From JBBRYW01 sp038253945 (GTDB lineage Bacteria; Actinomycetota; Thermoleophilia; Gaiellales; Gaiellaceae), in NCBI GenBank assembly GCA_038253945.1, contig JBBSGR010000001.1:186001-250000 (forward strand): DNA of 64,000 nt. Reading direction: 5' to 3'. Both the position numbers and the translations under genes were made by a program. Within the stretch, counting starts at the first letter, position 1, and every line of letters begins with the position of its first letter. This document shows, piece by piece, positions 49,547 to 57,868 of the stretch. Under the pieces are notes generated by a model. The model searched no databases, was not told where the DNA came from, and saw nothing but the letters and a program-made list of their open reading frames with translations.

Positions 49547-50752
49547 ATGCGCGAGATGGCGGAGCTTCTCTCCCTGACGGAGGCCCAGCAGGCGATCCTC
49601 GCGCGAGTGCGGCCGCGGCCGGGCGAGCGTGTGGCGATCGCCGCCGCCGCCGGTCGCGTGGTTGCCGAGCCCGGCCGGGCAGCCGTCGACCTCCCGCCGT
49701 ATGACAGCTCGGCGATGGACGGGTTCGCGGTGTGTTCGAGCGACACGCCGGGCACGCTGCCGGTTGCGTTCCATGTCGCCGCAGGTCGGCCGGCGAGGCG
49801 GGGCCTGAAGCAGGGTGAGGCGATGGGCATCGCGACCGGCGGCCTCGTCCCGGCGGGCGCCGATGCCGTCATCCCCATCGAGGACGCTGTCGTATCTGAC
49901 AACACTGTCGAGATCACGAGCTTCGCAGCGGTCGGCACGAACATTCGGAAGCGGGGCGGCGACATCCGCGCCGGCGAGGTGGTTGTCCCGGCCGGAGCGC
50001 GGCTCGGGGCTGCCCGGATCGGCGCCCTCGCCGCGGCGGGCGCCGCCGAGGTGGTTTGCGCGCGCCGCCCGCGCGCCGCCGTCCTCACCACGGGAAGCGA
50101 GCTGCAGGAGCCCGGCAAGCCTCTGCGGGAGGGCCAGGTCTACGAGGCGAACGGCGTGATGCTTGCGGCAGGACTCGCCGCCGCAGGGGCGGAAGTGGAG
50201 CAACTACCGGCTGTCCGAGATGACGAGCCGGCCCACCGCGCGGCGCTCGAGCAAGGCCTCGCGTTCGACCTCCTGGTGACCTCGGGCGGCGTGTCGGTAG
50301 GTGAGCACGACCTCGTCCGGGGCACGGCGGCGGCGCTCGGCGTCGAGGAGGTGTTCTGGGGCGTCGCCGTCAAGCCGGGCAAGCCTGTCTTCTTCGGTGT
50401 GCGCGGCACGACACTGGTCTTCGGTCTTCCCGGCAATCCCGTGTCGTCACTCGTGGCCTTCGAGCTCTTCGTTCGACCTGCGGTGCTCGCTCTGCAGGGC
50501 GTTGCGCAGCCGCTCGCCCGCCGCGCAATCGCCCGGCTCGCCCGGCCGCTGCGGCGGAGTCCTGCACGCGACGAGCTCGTCCGTGCCCGGCTGCGGCAGG
50601 AGTCGGGCGAGCTCGTGGCCGAGCCCGTGTCGGGCCAGGAGTCGCATATGATCGCCCGTGCTGCCATGGCCGAGGCGCTGGTGCTCGTGCCCCGCGGCGC
50701 CGGCGAGCTTCAGGCGGGCGAGGCGGTGGAGTTCCTGGCTCTCGACTCGTGA
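49547..50752 (+). CDS. moeA: molybdopterin molybdotransferase MoeA
   Basis: 401 residues from ATG 49547 (ATG 49556 possible). DLPPYDSSAMDGFAV, the TGGLVPAGADAV segment, the MogA-like core TSGGVSVGEHD and GLPGNPVSSLVAFELFVRP are all MoeA signatures. It inserts molybdate into adenylated molybdopterin. No other moco genes are adjacent. It is convergent with the M28-like gene. Confidence 0.95.
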   Translation: MREMAELLSLTEAQQAILARVRPRPGERVAIAAAAGRVVAEPGRAAVDLPPYDSSAMDGFAVCSSDTPGTLPVAFHVAAGRPARRGLKQGEAMGIATGGLVPAGADAVIPIEDAVVSDNTVEITSFAAVGTNIRKRGGDIRAGEVVVPAGARLGAARIGALAAAGAAEVVCARRPRAAVLTTGSELQEPGKPLREGQVYEANGVMLAAGLAAAGAEVEQLPAVRDDEPAHRAALEQGLAFDLLVTSGGVSVGEHDLVRGTAAALGVEEVFWGVAVKPGKPVFFGVRGTTLVFGLPGNPVSSLVAFELFVRPAVLALQGVAQPLARRAIARLARPLRRSPARDELVRARLRQESGELVAEPVSGQESHMIARAAMAEALVLVPRGAGELQAGEAVEFLALDS

Positions 50753-50753
50753 C

Positions 50754-52658
50754 CTAGCGCTCATCAGCGGTTCGGACCTCCTCCCCCGCATTGAGCGTTC
50801 GCCGCCGCCGAGCCCGGTTAGCGAGCACGGCCCGGCGAACCACCTCACGGAGGGGCCCGCGCGGCGGCCGCTCGTGTCGAGCGGGGTACGGCGCGTAGCG
50901 GCCGACAGCCAGGGCCGCGAGCTGTCCCCCGGCCGCGAGCCACGCGAGAGTGACGAGCAGAACCGGAACGGGGACATATCCGATCAGAACGAGGAGGGCG
51001 AGGTACCAGGGCGCATCGAGTCCGACACCGAACCTGAACGCGAATGATCCGACGAGCAGGACGGGGCCGAGCAGGCCGGCGGCAAGAACGGCGATCCGCA
51101 GAGCGACGGGCCTCTCGCTGACCTGCGGCAGCCAGAGCCACGCGTGGAGCGACGGGAGGAGGTAGACGAGCGCGAAGGGGTTCAGCGCGACGACGGCCAG
51201 CCCGACGACGGCGAGCGTAAGGAGGGCGACGGTGTGTCCTGCCACCGTTTCGACGGTTTTCGGGGGCCGGCGTGGCAGCAGGCGCTCGCGAACCACCAGC
51301 CAGCCGGCGCAGGCGAGGAGCGAGAGCACGATCAGGGGCACGACGGGCCAGTCTCCGGCAGCGGCTGTCGCCGGCGGGGGAGGCAGGCTGGGCCCCTGCG
51401 GCCAGAGCCCGGCGATCCACAGGACGGCACCGGACGCGGCGACCCAGAGCCAGAAGCCGAGACGGCTGCGGTAGCTCCGCCAGGCGGGCGCCAAGACTAT
51501 GCCCCGGCGGCGGCAGCGCGCGAACAGGTCGACGGCTGCCACCAGGAATGGCAGGAGGCACGCGATGAGGACGAGCTCGACCGCCCAGCCCGGCAGGAAA
51601 CGCGACCCGAGGAAGATCGAGCTCGCCGTCGCGCCGGGCACGCCGAGTCCCTGGTCGATCGACGCGATCAGCTCTTGCGCCGCCCTGCCCATCTCTCCGA
51701 GCCGCTGCTCGTTCAGCCGATCGGCAGTGTCGCCTACCTGGTCTGGGGGCCGCACGCCGCTCGTCGTCAGGGTTACGGCGGGGATGCCGAGGCGGATGAA
51801 GAAACCCTGCTCGTAGAGGGTGAAGGGGAAACCGAGGTCGAGTAGCTGCTCGAGCGGAGTCGAGCGGAGCGGCTCGGCCCGGGCGGCTTCTGTGATCCGG
51901 GCGACGGCGGTGCGCTGGAGCGCCGGCGCCGCAGAGCGCGGCCCCAGCCCGGCAGCGACGATCCGCGGCGGACGATCGGAGCCAATCGAGTCGAGGTTGA
52001 CGACCGCCGCGATCTGGGTCCTGAAAGGGGATGTGCGCGCGAACCGCTCGGCGCCCACTCCTCCGTATGCGCCAGCGTCGGTCGAGAGGAAGACGATGCG
52101 GTGGGCGGGGCAGAGGCCGCCGACCGTGCGGACTGCGGAGCATGGATTCGAGGTGGCGTACGTGTGGGCGAGCTCGATCAGCGCGGCGGTTCCGGAGGCG
52201 TTGTCGTTGGCACCCGGCCCGTTGCCCGCATCGTCTCGGTGCGCCATCACGACGATCGCGTCGCTCGACCGGCCAGGAACCTCGGCCTCGACGTTGACGA
52301 GCTGTACCGCAGCGCCACCCGGAAGCACTCCGCGGAAGCGAACGGAGGACGTCTGCAGTCCCTGCGCCCGGAGTTGGTCGGCGACCCAGCGAGCCGCGTC
52401 GCGCCCCTCCTTGGATCCGGGCCGCCGATCGGGATACAGCCCCGCCAGATCTCGCGCGAGATCGAAGGCGAAACCCGACTCGAACGTCGGAGGGAGAGTC
52501 GGAGCCGGCAGTGGCTGTGCCGTTCGGAGGCTGAAAGCCGCGATGAGCAGCGGTATCCCGACGAGAAGCCATGTGCCGCGGTAGGTGCGCGCGTTGATCG
52601 GCCGGGCGAACGAGCCGGGTCGCCGCCGACGCTGCGAACGAGCCGGGGCCGTCGCCAT
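50754..52658 (-). CDS. M28-like membrane peptidase with altered catalytic site
   Basis: 634 residues. One N-terminal membrane segment is followed by an M28-fold domain and about eight C-terminal membrane spans. The first zinc ligands are kept: His140-x-Asp142 in MAHRDD, Asp152 in GANDNASG, and the NLDSIG Asp. The usual Glu-Glu pair (catalytic base plus ligand) is Thr193-Asp194 in FLSTDAGAYG. The last ligand His is not found in the TTSGVRPPDQVGDTAD region. It may be a non-catalytic or unusual peptidase. A divergent promoter region separates it from the response regulator. Confidence 0.72.
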   Translation of the reverse strand: MATAPARSQRRRRPGSFARPINARTYRGTWLLVGIPLLIAAFSLRTAQPLPAPTLPPTFESGFAFDLARDLAGLYPDRRPGSKEGRDAARWVADQLRAQGLQTSSVRFRGVLPGGAAVQLVNVEAEVPGRSSDAIVVMAHRDDAGNGPGANDNASGTAALIELAHTYATSNPCSAVRTVGGLCPAHRIVFLSTDAGAYGGVGAERFARTSPFRTQIAAVVNLDSIGSDRPPRIVAAGLGPRSAAPALQRTAVARITEAARAEPLRSTPLEQLLDLGFPFTLYEQGFFIRLGIPAVTLTTSGVRPPDQVGDTADRLNEQRLGEMGRAAQELIASIDQGLGVPGATASSIFLGSRFLPGWAVELVLIACLLPFLVAAVDLFARCRRRGIVLAPAWRSYRSRLGFWLWVAASGAVLWIAGLWPQGPSLPPPPATAAAGDWPVVPLIVLSLLACAGWLVVRERLLPRRPPKTVETVAGHTVALLTLAVVGLAVVALNPFALVYLLPSLHAWLWLPQVSERPVALRIAVLAAGLLGPVLLVGSFAFRFGVGLDAPWYLALLVLIGYVPVPVLLVTLAWLAAGGQLAALAVGRYAPYPARHERPPRGPLREVVRRAVLANRARRRRTLNAGEEVRTADER

Positions 52659-52711
52659 ACGGGGCTATAGTAAGCGGGGAAGCGTCCCGAGCCGCCGCCC
52701 GCCCGCCTCCC
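52659..52711. promoter_or_regulatory. divergent M28-like/response regulator intergenic region
   Basis: 53 bases containing TATAGT at 52666-52671, a good plus-strand -10 hexamer about 40 bases before the response regulator start. The -35 position is GC-rich and not recognisable. Confidence 0.35.
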
Positions 52712-53410
52712 ATGCACGATCCAGGAACCATTCTCCTCGTCGATGACGAGGACTCAATCCAGAAACTGCTCGCGTACCCGCTCGAGCGGGATGGCTACCG
52801 CGTCGTCCAGGCGCGCGATGGAGAGGAAGCACTCGCCCGCTTCGCTTCAGAGGACGTGGACCTCGTCGTGCTCGACGTGATGCTGCCGAAGCTCGACGGG
52901 CTCGAGGTGTGCAAGCGGATGCGGGCCTCGAGCTCCGTCCCGATCATCATGCTCACGGCCCGCGACGACGAGCTCGACAAGGTACTCGGGCTCGAGCTCG
53001 GCGCAGATGACTACATCACGAAGCCGTTCTCGATCCGCGAGTTCCGGAGCCGGGTGCGCGCGCTTCTGCGCCGAGCCGCGACCGCTCGCACCGATCCGGT
53101 TCCGAGCGAGGTGATCGAGTCGGACGGTCTTCGGATCGACGTCGCAAAGCGCTCGGTCGAGGCGCGCGGCGGTCCAGTGCAACTCACGTACGTCGAGTTC
53201 GAGCTCCTGCGCTTGCTGGCTTCGAGCCCGGGCCGCGTCTATACGCGGTCGAAACTGCTCGAGACGCTCTGGGGCGGCGCCGATTACCGCGATCCGCGAA
53301 CGATCGACGTGCACGTGAGGCACCTGCGAGAGAAACTCGAGCGAGAGCCGCGTGAGCCTGAGCTCATCCTGACGGTTCGGGGCGTCGGGTATCGCTTTCG
53401 CGATTCGTGA
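52712..53410 (+). CDS. OmpR/PhoB-family response regulator
   Basis: 232 residues. The receiver domain has the acidic pair in LLVDDED, phosphoacceptor Asp55 in VVLDVMLP and Lys in DDYITKPF. The C-terminal winged helix ends LTVRGVGYRFRDS, typical of OmpR/PhoB regulators. It overlaps the kinase gene by 4 bases (GTGA), so they form a cognate pair. Confidence 0.94.
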   Translation: MHDPGTILLVDDEDSIQKLLAYPLERDGYRVVQARDGEEALARFASEDVDLVVLDVMLPKLDGLEVCKRMRASSSVPIIMLTARDDELDKVLGLELGADDYITKPFSIREFRSRVRALLRRAATARTDPVPSEVIESDGLRIDVAKRSVEARGGPVQLTYVEFELLRLLASSPGRVYTRSKLLETLWGGADYRDPRTIDVHVRHLREKLEREPREPELILTVRGVGYRFRDS

Positions 53411-54843
53411 ACCCGCTCCGGAGCGTCGGCTCTCGTCTTGCTCTCGGGCTGTTCCTGGCTGTCGTAGGGGCGCTGCTCATCGTCTACGGAATCCTCGTGC
53501 CGTCGCTCGAGCGGAGATTGACAAACTCGAAGCTCGGTCAACTCGAGAAGATCTCGCGCGAGGTCGCGCACGGCCTGCCCGGGGATCAGCAAGGGTGGCA
53601 GATCTATGCGGGCGACACATCGGGGAGATACGACGTTCGGATCGCAGTCTTCACGCTCGAGCACCGCTTCGGTCGATCGAGAGTCAGTCCGGTCGCTGAT
53701 TCGCAGCAGGGCGAGCCGTCCGCGGACATCCAGGAGGACCCGCTCGCGCTTGCGGCCGGCACGTCGCTGACGGTAGAGCGCGGCACCGTCCACCGGAGCG
53801 GGACGCGCTTCGCCGAAGTCGCGGTGCCGCTTCCGGGCCGAGGCGCCGTTTTGCTCCTCTCGGTGTCGCTGCGGGACTCCCTCGGCACGATCCACCTCGT
53901 TCAGCGCCGTCTACTCGCGGGCGGGCTCATAGCGCTGCTCGCGGCGCTCGCGTTCGGCTACGCCGCCGCGTCGTTGTTCGCGCGCCGGATCCGGCGGCTG
54001 GAGCGGGCGGCCAACCGGATCGCCGGGGGAAGGTTCGACCAGCCCGTCGTCGACTCGGGCTCGGATGAGGTCGGGGAGCTCGCCTCTGCGTTCGAGCGCA
54101 TGCGGCAGCGTCTGGGCGAGCTCGACCACGCGCGCCGCGAGTTCATAGCGAATGCGTCCCATGAACTGCGCACGCCTGTCTTCTCGCTCGGCGGCTTCCT
54201 CGAGCTGCTCGACGAGGAGGAGCTGGACGACGAGACGCGGCGCGAGTTCCTCGGGACGATGCGAGAGCAGGTCGAGCGCCTGGCGCGTCTGGCGACCGAC
54301 TTGCTCGACCTTTCGCGGCTCGACGCCGGTCAGCTGAGCGTCGAGCAGGAGCACGTCGAGCTGGCGGATTCGGTGGCCGTGCTGGCCGCTGAGTTCGGGC
54401 CCCGCGCGCAGGCCGAGGGTCGCTCGCTGGAGGTGGTGGGCGGGGAGGCTGCGGTCGCAGCACGCGCCGACGAGCAGCGCGTCTTGCAGATCGGCCGGAT
54501 CTTCGTCGAGAACGCGCTCGTTCACACCCCGCCCCGCGCCACGATCCGCCTACTGTGCGCCGCGACGCCTGACAGCGCGGTGGCCCTGTCGGTGGAAGAC
54601 GACGGGCCGGGGATCTCGGCCGAGAAACTGCCGCACGTCTTCGAGCGTTTCTACCGGGCCGATGGGGCCGTCGCGTCGGGGAGCGGGCTCGGGCTCGCTA
54701 TTGCCCGGGATCTCGCGAAGCTGATGGGGGGACGAATCGCCGTCGAGTCTCGGCCGGGCCACACGGTCTTCATGCTCGTGTTGCCGGCAGACCGCCGCGT
54801 GCGGCGGGACGAAGGCGTTTTCACGGGAAATCGGTCGAAGTAG
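53407..54843 (+). CDS. sensor histidine kinase, HAMP-HisKA-HATPase
   Basis: 478 residues from GTG 53407. TM1 lies at about 11-32 and TM2 at about 170-190, with an extracytoplasmic sensor of about 135 residues between them. A HAMP domain follows, then His252 in ASHELRTPVF, the N box in VENALVHTP, G1 in DDGPGIS and G2 in SGLGLAIARDL. It phosphorylates the preceding regulator. The signal is unknown. Confidence 0.94.
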   Translation: MNPLRSVGSRLALGLFLAVVGALLIVYGILVPSLERRLTNSKLGQLEKISREVAHGLPGDQQGWQIYAGDTSGRYDVRIAVFTLEHRFGRSRVSPVADSQQGEPSADIQEDPLALAAGTSLTVERGTVHRSGTRFAEVAVPLPGRGAVLLLSVSLRDSLGTIHLVQRRLLAGGLIALLAALAFGYAAASLFARRIRRLERAANRIAGGRFDQPVVDSGSDEVGELASAFERMRQRLGELDHARREFIANASHELRTPVFSLGGFLELLDEEELDDETRREFLGTMREQVERLARLATDLLDLSRLDAGQLSVEQEHVELADSVAVLAAEFGPRAQAEGRSLEVVGGEAAVAARADEQRVLQIGRIFVENALVHTPPRATIRLLCAATPDSAVALSVEDDGPGISAEKLPHVFERFYRADGAVASGSGLGLAIARDLAKLMGGRIAVESRPGHTVFMLVLPADRRVRRDEGVFTGNRSK

Positions 54844-54906
54844 GAAACTCGGCGCTCTGCCACACAGACTTGCGAGGGTGGTGCGCGTGTGCAACAGTAA
54901 CAGTGC

Positions 54907-55527
54907 ATGGATACATCTGCGAGGATGCAGCAGAGAAACGCCCCGGTAGTCGGCGCGGAGTTGCGCCGCGCAACGATCAGCGTCCTTCGTGAGCGCGGGT
55001 GGAGTGGCCTGACCCTCGAGCGCGTCGCAGAGGTGGCAGGCCGGGCACGGTCGACACTCTGGCGGCAGGGCCTGAGCCGAGATGCACTGGTCGGCGCGCT
55101 CCTCGGCGAGCTTGCCGAAGATTTCCGGAGCGCCATGTATCCCGTGCTCACCTCGGGCGGGACCGGCCGGGAGCGGCTCGCCAAGGGGCTCGACGCGCTC
55201 TGCGAGTTGCTCGATCGCCACTTACCGCTGATGCTGGCCACGGATGAGGCGTTCCATCAGGAGCCGCGCCCCGGCGAGCCGCCCGACTACCTGCATCCGT
55301 TCATCCGATTCCTGCGCGAGGGCGCTGCCGACGGCTCGCTCGCGACCGACGACGATGTCGTCGCAGCGGCCGACGTCGCCTTCAACGCGGTCGCCTGGAC
55401 CTACGTGCACCTGCGCGGCCGCCATGAATGGCCCGCGGAGCAGGCCCGGGTGCGCATCGTCGGCCTGGTTCTCGACGGGATCGGCGTGCCCGAAACACAG
55501 CCCAGCTCTGATTCACGAAAGGAGTGA
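54907..55527 (+). CDS. TetR/AcrR-family transcriptional regulator
   Basis: 206 residues. The N-terminal HTH reads ELRRATISVLRERGWSGLTLERVAEVAGRARSTLWR. The ligand-binding helices are variable and no ligand is indicated. The sequence TGCAACAGTAACAGTGCA, with outer TGCA symmetry, lies immediately before the start and could be an operator, but the inner bases are not palindromic. It probably controls the following HIT-like gene and permease. Confidence 0.85.
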   Translation: MDTSARMQQRNAPVVGAELRRATISVLRERGWSGLTLERVAEVAGRARSTLWRQGLSRDALVGALLGELAEDFRSAMYPVLTSGGTGRERLAKGLDALCELLDRHLPLMLATDEAFHQEPRPGEPPDYLHPFIRFLREGAADGSLATDDDVVAAADVAFNAVAWTYVHLRGRHEWPAEQARVRIVGLVLDGIGVPETQPSSDSRKE

Positions 55528-55529
55528 AG

Positions 55530-56021
55530 ATGGTCCTTCCGTATCTCGACCCACTTGTCCCTCGCGAGGCCGCCGAGCGCGTGCTCCCGGAGCCGCGCCG
55601 GCGCGGCGAGTCCGGCGGGCCGCCGTGCGCCATCTGCGGCGGTAAGACGACCGAGGCTCTCTGGTCCGACGAGAACTGGACCCTGCACGCCCCGGTCGGG
55701 GGCAGCCTCCCCGGCAGCGTCTGGCTCGCGAGCCGCCTCCACGTCGACTCGTTCACCGACCTGCCCGAGGCCCTGGCGGCGGACTTCGGCCGCGTCATCG
55801 CCCGGGTCGAGCGGGCGATTCTCTCGCTGGGCAACGTCGGCCGCGTGCATCTCTACCGCTGGGGCGACGGCGGTGCCCACTTCCACGTCTGGCTGCTGCC
55901 GAGGCCACTGGGCATGGTCGACGCCTCGGGCATGATGCTGCCGCTCTGGGAGGACGCGCTGCCGAACGTCTCCGACGAGGAGCTCGCCGCGGCGGCGAAG
56001 CGCGTCGCCGCCGCCATGTGA
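55530..56021 (+). CDS. HIT-like protein with CxxC and HxHxW motif
   Basis: 163 residues. I chose ATG 55530, not GTG 55524, because AAAGGAG at 55518-55524 is a perfect ribosome-binding site at the right distance. CAIC near residue 31 suggests a zinc pair, and GAHFHVWLLPRPLGM is a HIT-type triad with Trp in place of the third His. HIT proteins hydrolyse or transfer nucleotides, but the Trp makes the activity uncertain. It overlaps the permease by 4 bases. Confidence 0.65.
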   Translation: MVLPYLDPLVPREAAERVLPEPRRRGESGGPPCAICGGKTTEALWSDENWTLHAPVGGSLPGSVWLASRLHVDSFTDLPEALAADFGRVIARVERAILSLGNVGRVHLYRWGDGGAHFHVWLLPRPLGMVDASGMMLPLWEDALPNVSDEELAAAAKRVAAAM

Positions 56022-57304
56022 CAATGAGCGGGCCGCTTGCGCGCCGGCTTGGCACGGGGGACGCCGTCGTGATCGGGCTCGGCTCGATGATCGGTGCTGG
56101 CGTGTTCGCGGCCTTTGCTCCTGCCGCGGCGGTGGCGGGGAGCGGCTTGCTCGTCGGCCTGGCGCTCGCAGCGGGCGTGGCGTACTGCAACGCCGTCGCC
56201 TCGGCGCAGCTCGCCGCGCAGTACCCGACGTCAGGCGGCACGTACGTGTACGGGCGCGAGCGGCTCGGCCCGTGGTGGGGCTTCGTCGCCGGCTGGGGCT
56301 TCGTCATCGGCAAGACCGCGTCGTGCGCCGCGATGGCTCTCACGTTCGCCTCGTACGCGATAGCGGGCCCGGTCTGGGCCGAGCGCCTCGTAGCGCTACT
56401 CGCCGTGCTGGCGCTCACGGCGGCGAACTACCGCGGGATCTCGCGAACGGCCGCCCTGGCGCGCGTGCTCGTCACTGCCTCGGTGCTCGCGCTGCTCGTC
56501 GTCGTGGCCGCCATCGCAGCCAGCGGCCAGGCCAGCACCGCCAGACTCGGCAACCTGTCGACGCTCGGCTCGGGAGGCGTGTACGGCACTCTTCAGGCGG
56601 CGGCTCTCCTGTTCTTCGCCTTCGCCGGGTACGCCCGGATCGCGACGCTCGGCGAGGAGGTGCGGGACCCGGCACGGACGATCCCCCGTGCGATTCCAAT
56701 CGCCCTGGCGGCTGCTGTCGCGCTTTATCTCCTGGTCGGAGTCTCGGCGCTACTCGCGGCGGGGCCAGAACGTCTTGCGGCGAGTGCCACGCCGATCGCC
56801 ACCGCTGTCGGTGCGGTCGGTGCGGCCTGGGCTCTCCCGGTCGTGCGTGGAGGCGCCGCGGTTGCGAGCCTCGGCGCACTGCTTGCGCTCATCGCCGGGA
56901 TTGGTCGCACGAGTCTGGCCATGGCGCGGAACGGCGATCTACCGAGGTGGCTCGCAGCGGTCCATCCGCGCTACCACATTCCCGCTCATGCCGAGCTCGC
57001 GGTGGGAGCGGTCGTCGGAGTGCTCGTGCTGACGACGGACCTGCGGGGCGCAATCGGCTTCTCCTCGTTCGGCGTCCTGACCTACTACGCCGTTGCGAAC
57101 GCGTCCGCCTTTACTCAGTCGGCCGACCATCGGCGCTGGCCGCGCACGCTCAACGTGGTCGGACTCGTGGCTTGCATCGGGCTCGCGGCGGCGCTCCCAC
57201 TCTTCGCGGTGCTCGCGGGCCTCGTCATGTTCGCAGTCGGCTTCGCGGGCCGCCTTCTCTTCCGCGCAAGCTCCTCCCCGGCACCGGCAGCCACGAGCCG
57301 GTAG
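56018..57304 (+). CDS. APC-family amino acid/polyamine permease
   Basis: 428 residues with about 12 membrane spans. The first helix motif VVIGLGSMIGAGVFAA is the substrate-binding G-S/A-x-I-G-x-G segment of APC carriers. YPTSGGTYVYGRERLG and FFAFAGYARIATLGEEVRDP are also characteristic. It starts at GTG 56018 (GTGA) or ATG 56024. The substrate cannot be assigned. Its position downstream of the TetR and HIT-like genes suggests a small regulated uptake unit. Confidence 0.88.
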   Translation: MTMSGPLARRLGTGDAVVIGLGSMIGAGVFAAFAPAAAVAGSGLLVGLALAAGVAYCNAVASAQLAAQYPTSGGTYVYGRERLGPWWGFVAGWGFVIGKTASCAAMALTFASYAIAGPVWAERLVALLAVLALTAANYRGISRTAALARVLVTASVLALLVVVAAIAASGQASTARLGNLSTLGSGGVYGTLQAAALLFFAFAGYARIATLGEEVRDPARTIPRAIPIALAAAVALYLLVGVSALLAAGPERLAASATPIATAVGAVGAAWALPVVRGGAAVASLGALLALIAGIGRTSLAMARNGDLPRWLAAVHPRYHIPAHAELAVGAVVGVLVLTTDLRGAIGFSSFGVLTYYAVANASAFTQSADHRRWPRTLNVVGLVACIGLAAALPLFAVLAGLVMFAVGFAGRLLFRASSSPAPAATSR

Positions 57305-57370
57305 CGACGCGCGTCGCGCCGGGGTGGTCGCGGCGCGAACTGCGCCCCCGGCCGCTCGCGGCTCACTATC

Positions 57371-57868
57371 GTGAGCAGCATGGCCGCGTTGCCGGAAGCG
57401 ATCGAGGAGCTGCTCGAGACGGCGCTCGTCAGCGAGCTGACCGTGATCGACCCGCTCGGGCGTCCGGTCACGCATCCGCTCATTCCTCTCTACGACGGGG
57501 AGGTCGTCTATCTGACCTCGAGCGTCCTCTTCTCACGCAAGCTCGAGCACATCAAGGCGAACCCGAAGGTCTCGATCTCGATCAGCGATCCGGCCGCCGT
57601 GCAGGTCGAACGCTTCCGCCGGGCGACGATCCAGGGAGATGCCGCGGTCGACGACTCCGATCTCCACTCCGGCTGGGAGGAGCGCGTCCTGCCGCTGTGG
57701 CGCAAGAAGGAGCCCGTGATCGACTCGTTCCTCGGCAAGCGCGTGGCACTGCCGCTCTTCTTCGAGCGGGCGATCATCGAGGTGCGGCCCCGGCGGGCCT
57801 TCCTGTGGGAGGACGGCCGTACGGACCGGCCGCCCCAGGTCTTCGAAGTCGCCCAGGCGGTACGGTGA
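57371..57868 (+). CDS. pyridoxamine 5'-phosphate oxidase-like flavin-binding barrel protein
   Basis: 165 residues from GTG 57371 (ATG 57380 possible). ELTVIDPLGRPVTHPLIPLY, VVYLTSSVLFSRKLEHIKANPKVSISISDP and TIQGDAAV follow the split-barrel flavin/heme-binding fold. Known members bind FMN, F420, biliverdin or heme. Its stop overlaps the start of the UbiA fusion, whose own N terminus is another such barrel, so the two may function together. Confidence 0.75.
   Translation: MSSMAALPEAIEELLETALVSELTVIDPLGRPVTHPLIPLYDGEVVYLTSSVLFSRKLEHIKANPKVSISISDPAAVQVERFRRATIQGDAAVDDSDLHSGWEERVLPLWRKKEPVIDSFLGKRVALPLFFERAIIEVRPRRAFLWEDGRTDRPPQVFEVAQAVR

Noticed and set aside
54869..54906. Promoter/operator for the TetR gene
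   Set aside because: TTGCGA and the TGCA-flanked element are suggestive, but spacing and symmetry are too weak for a separate feature.
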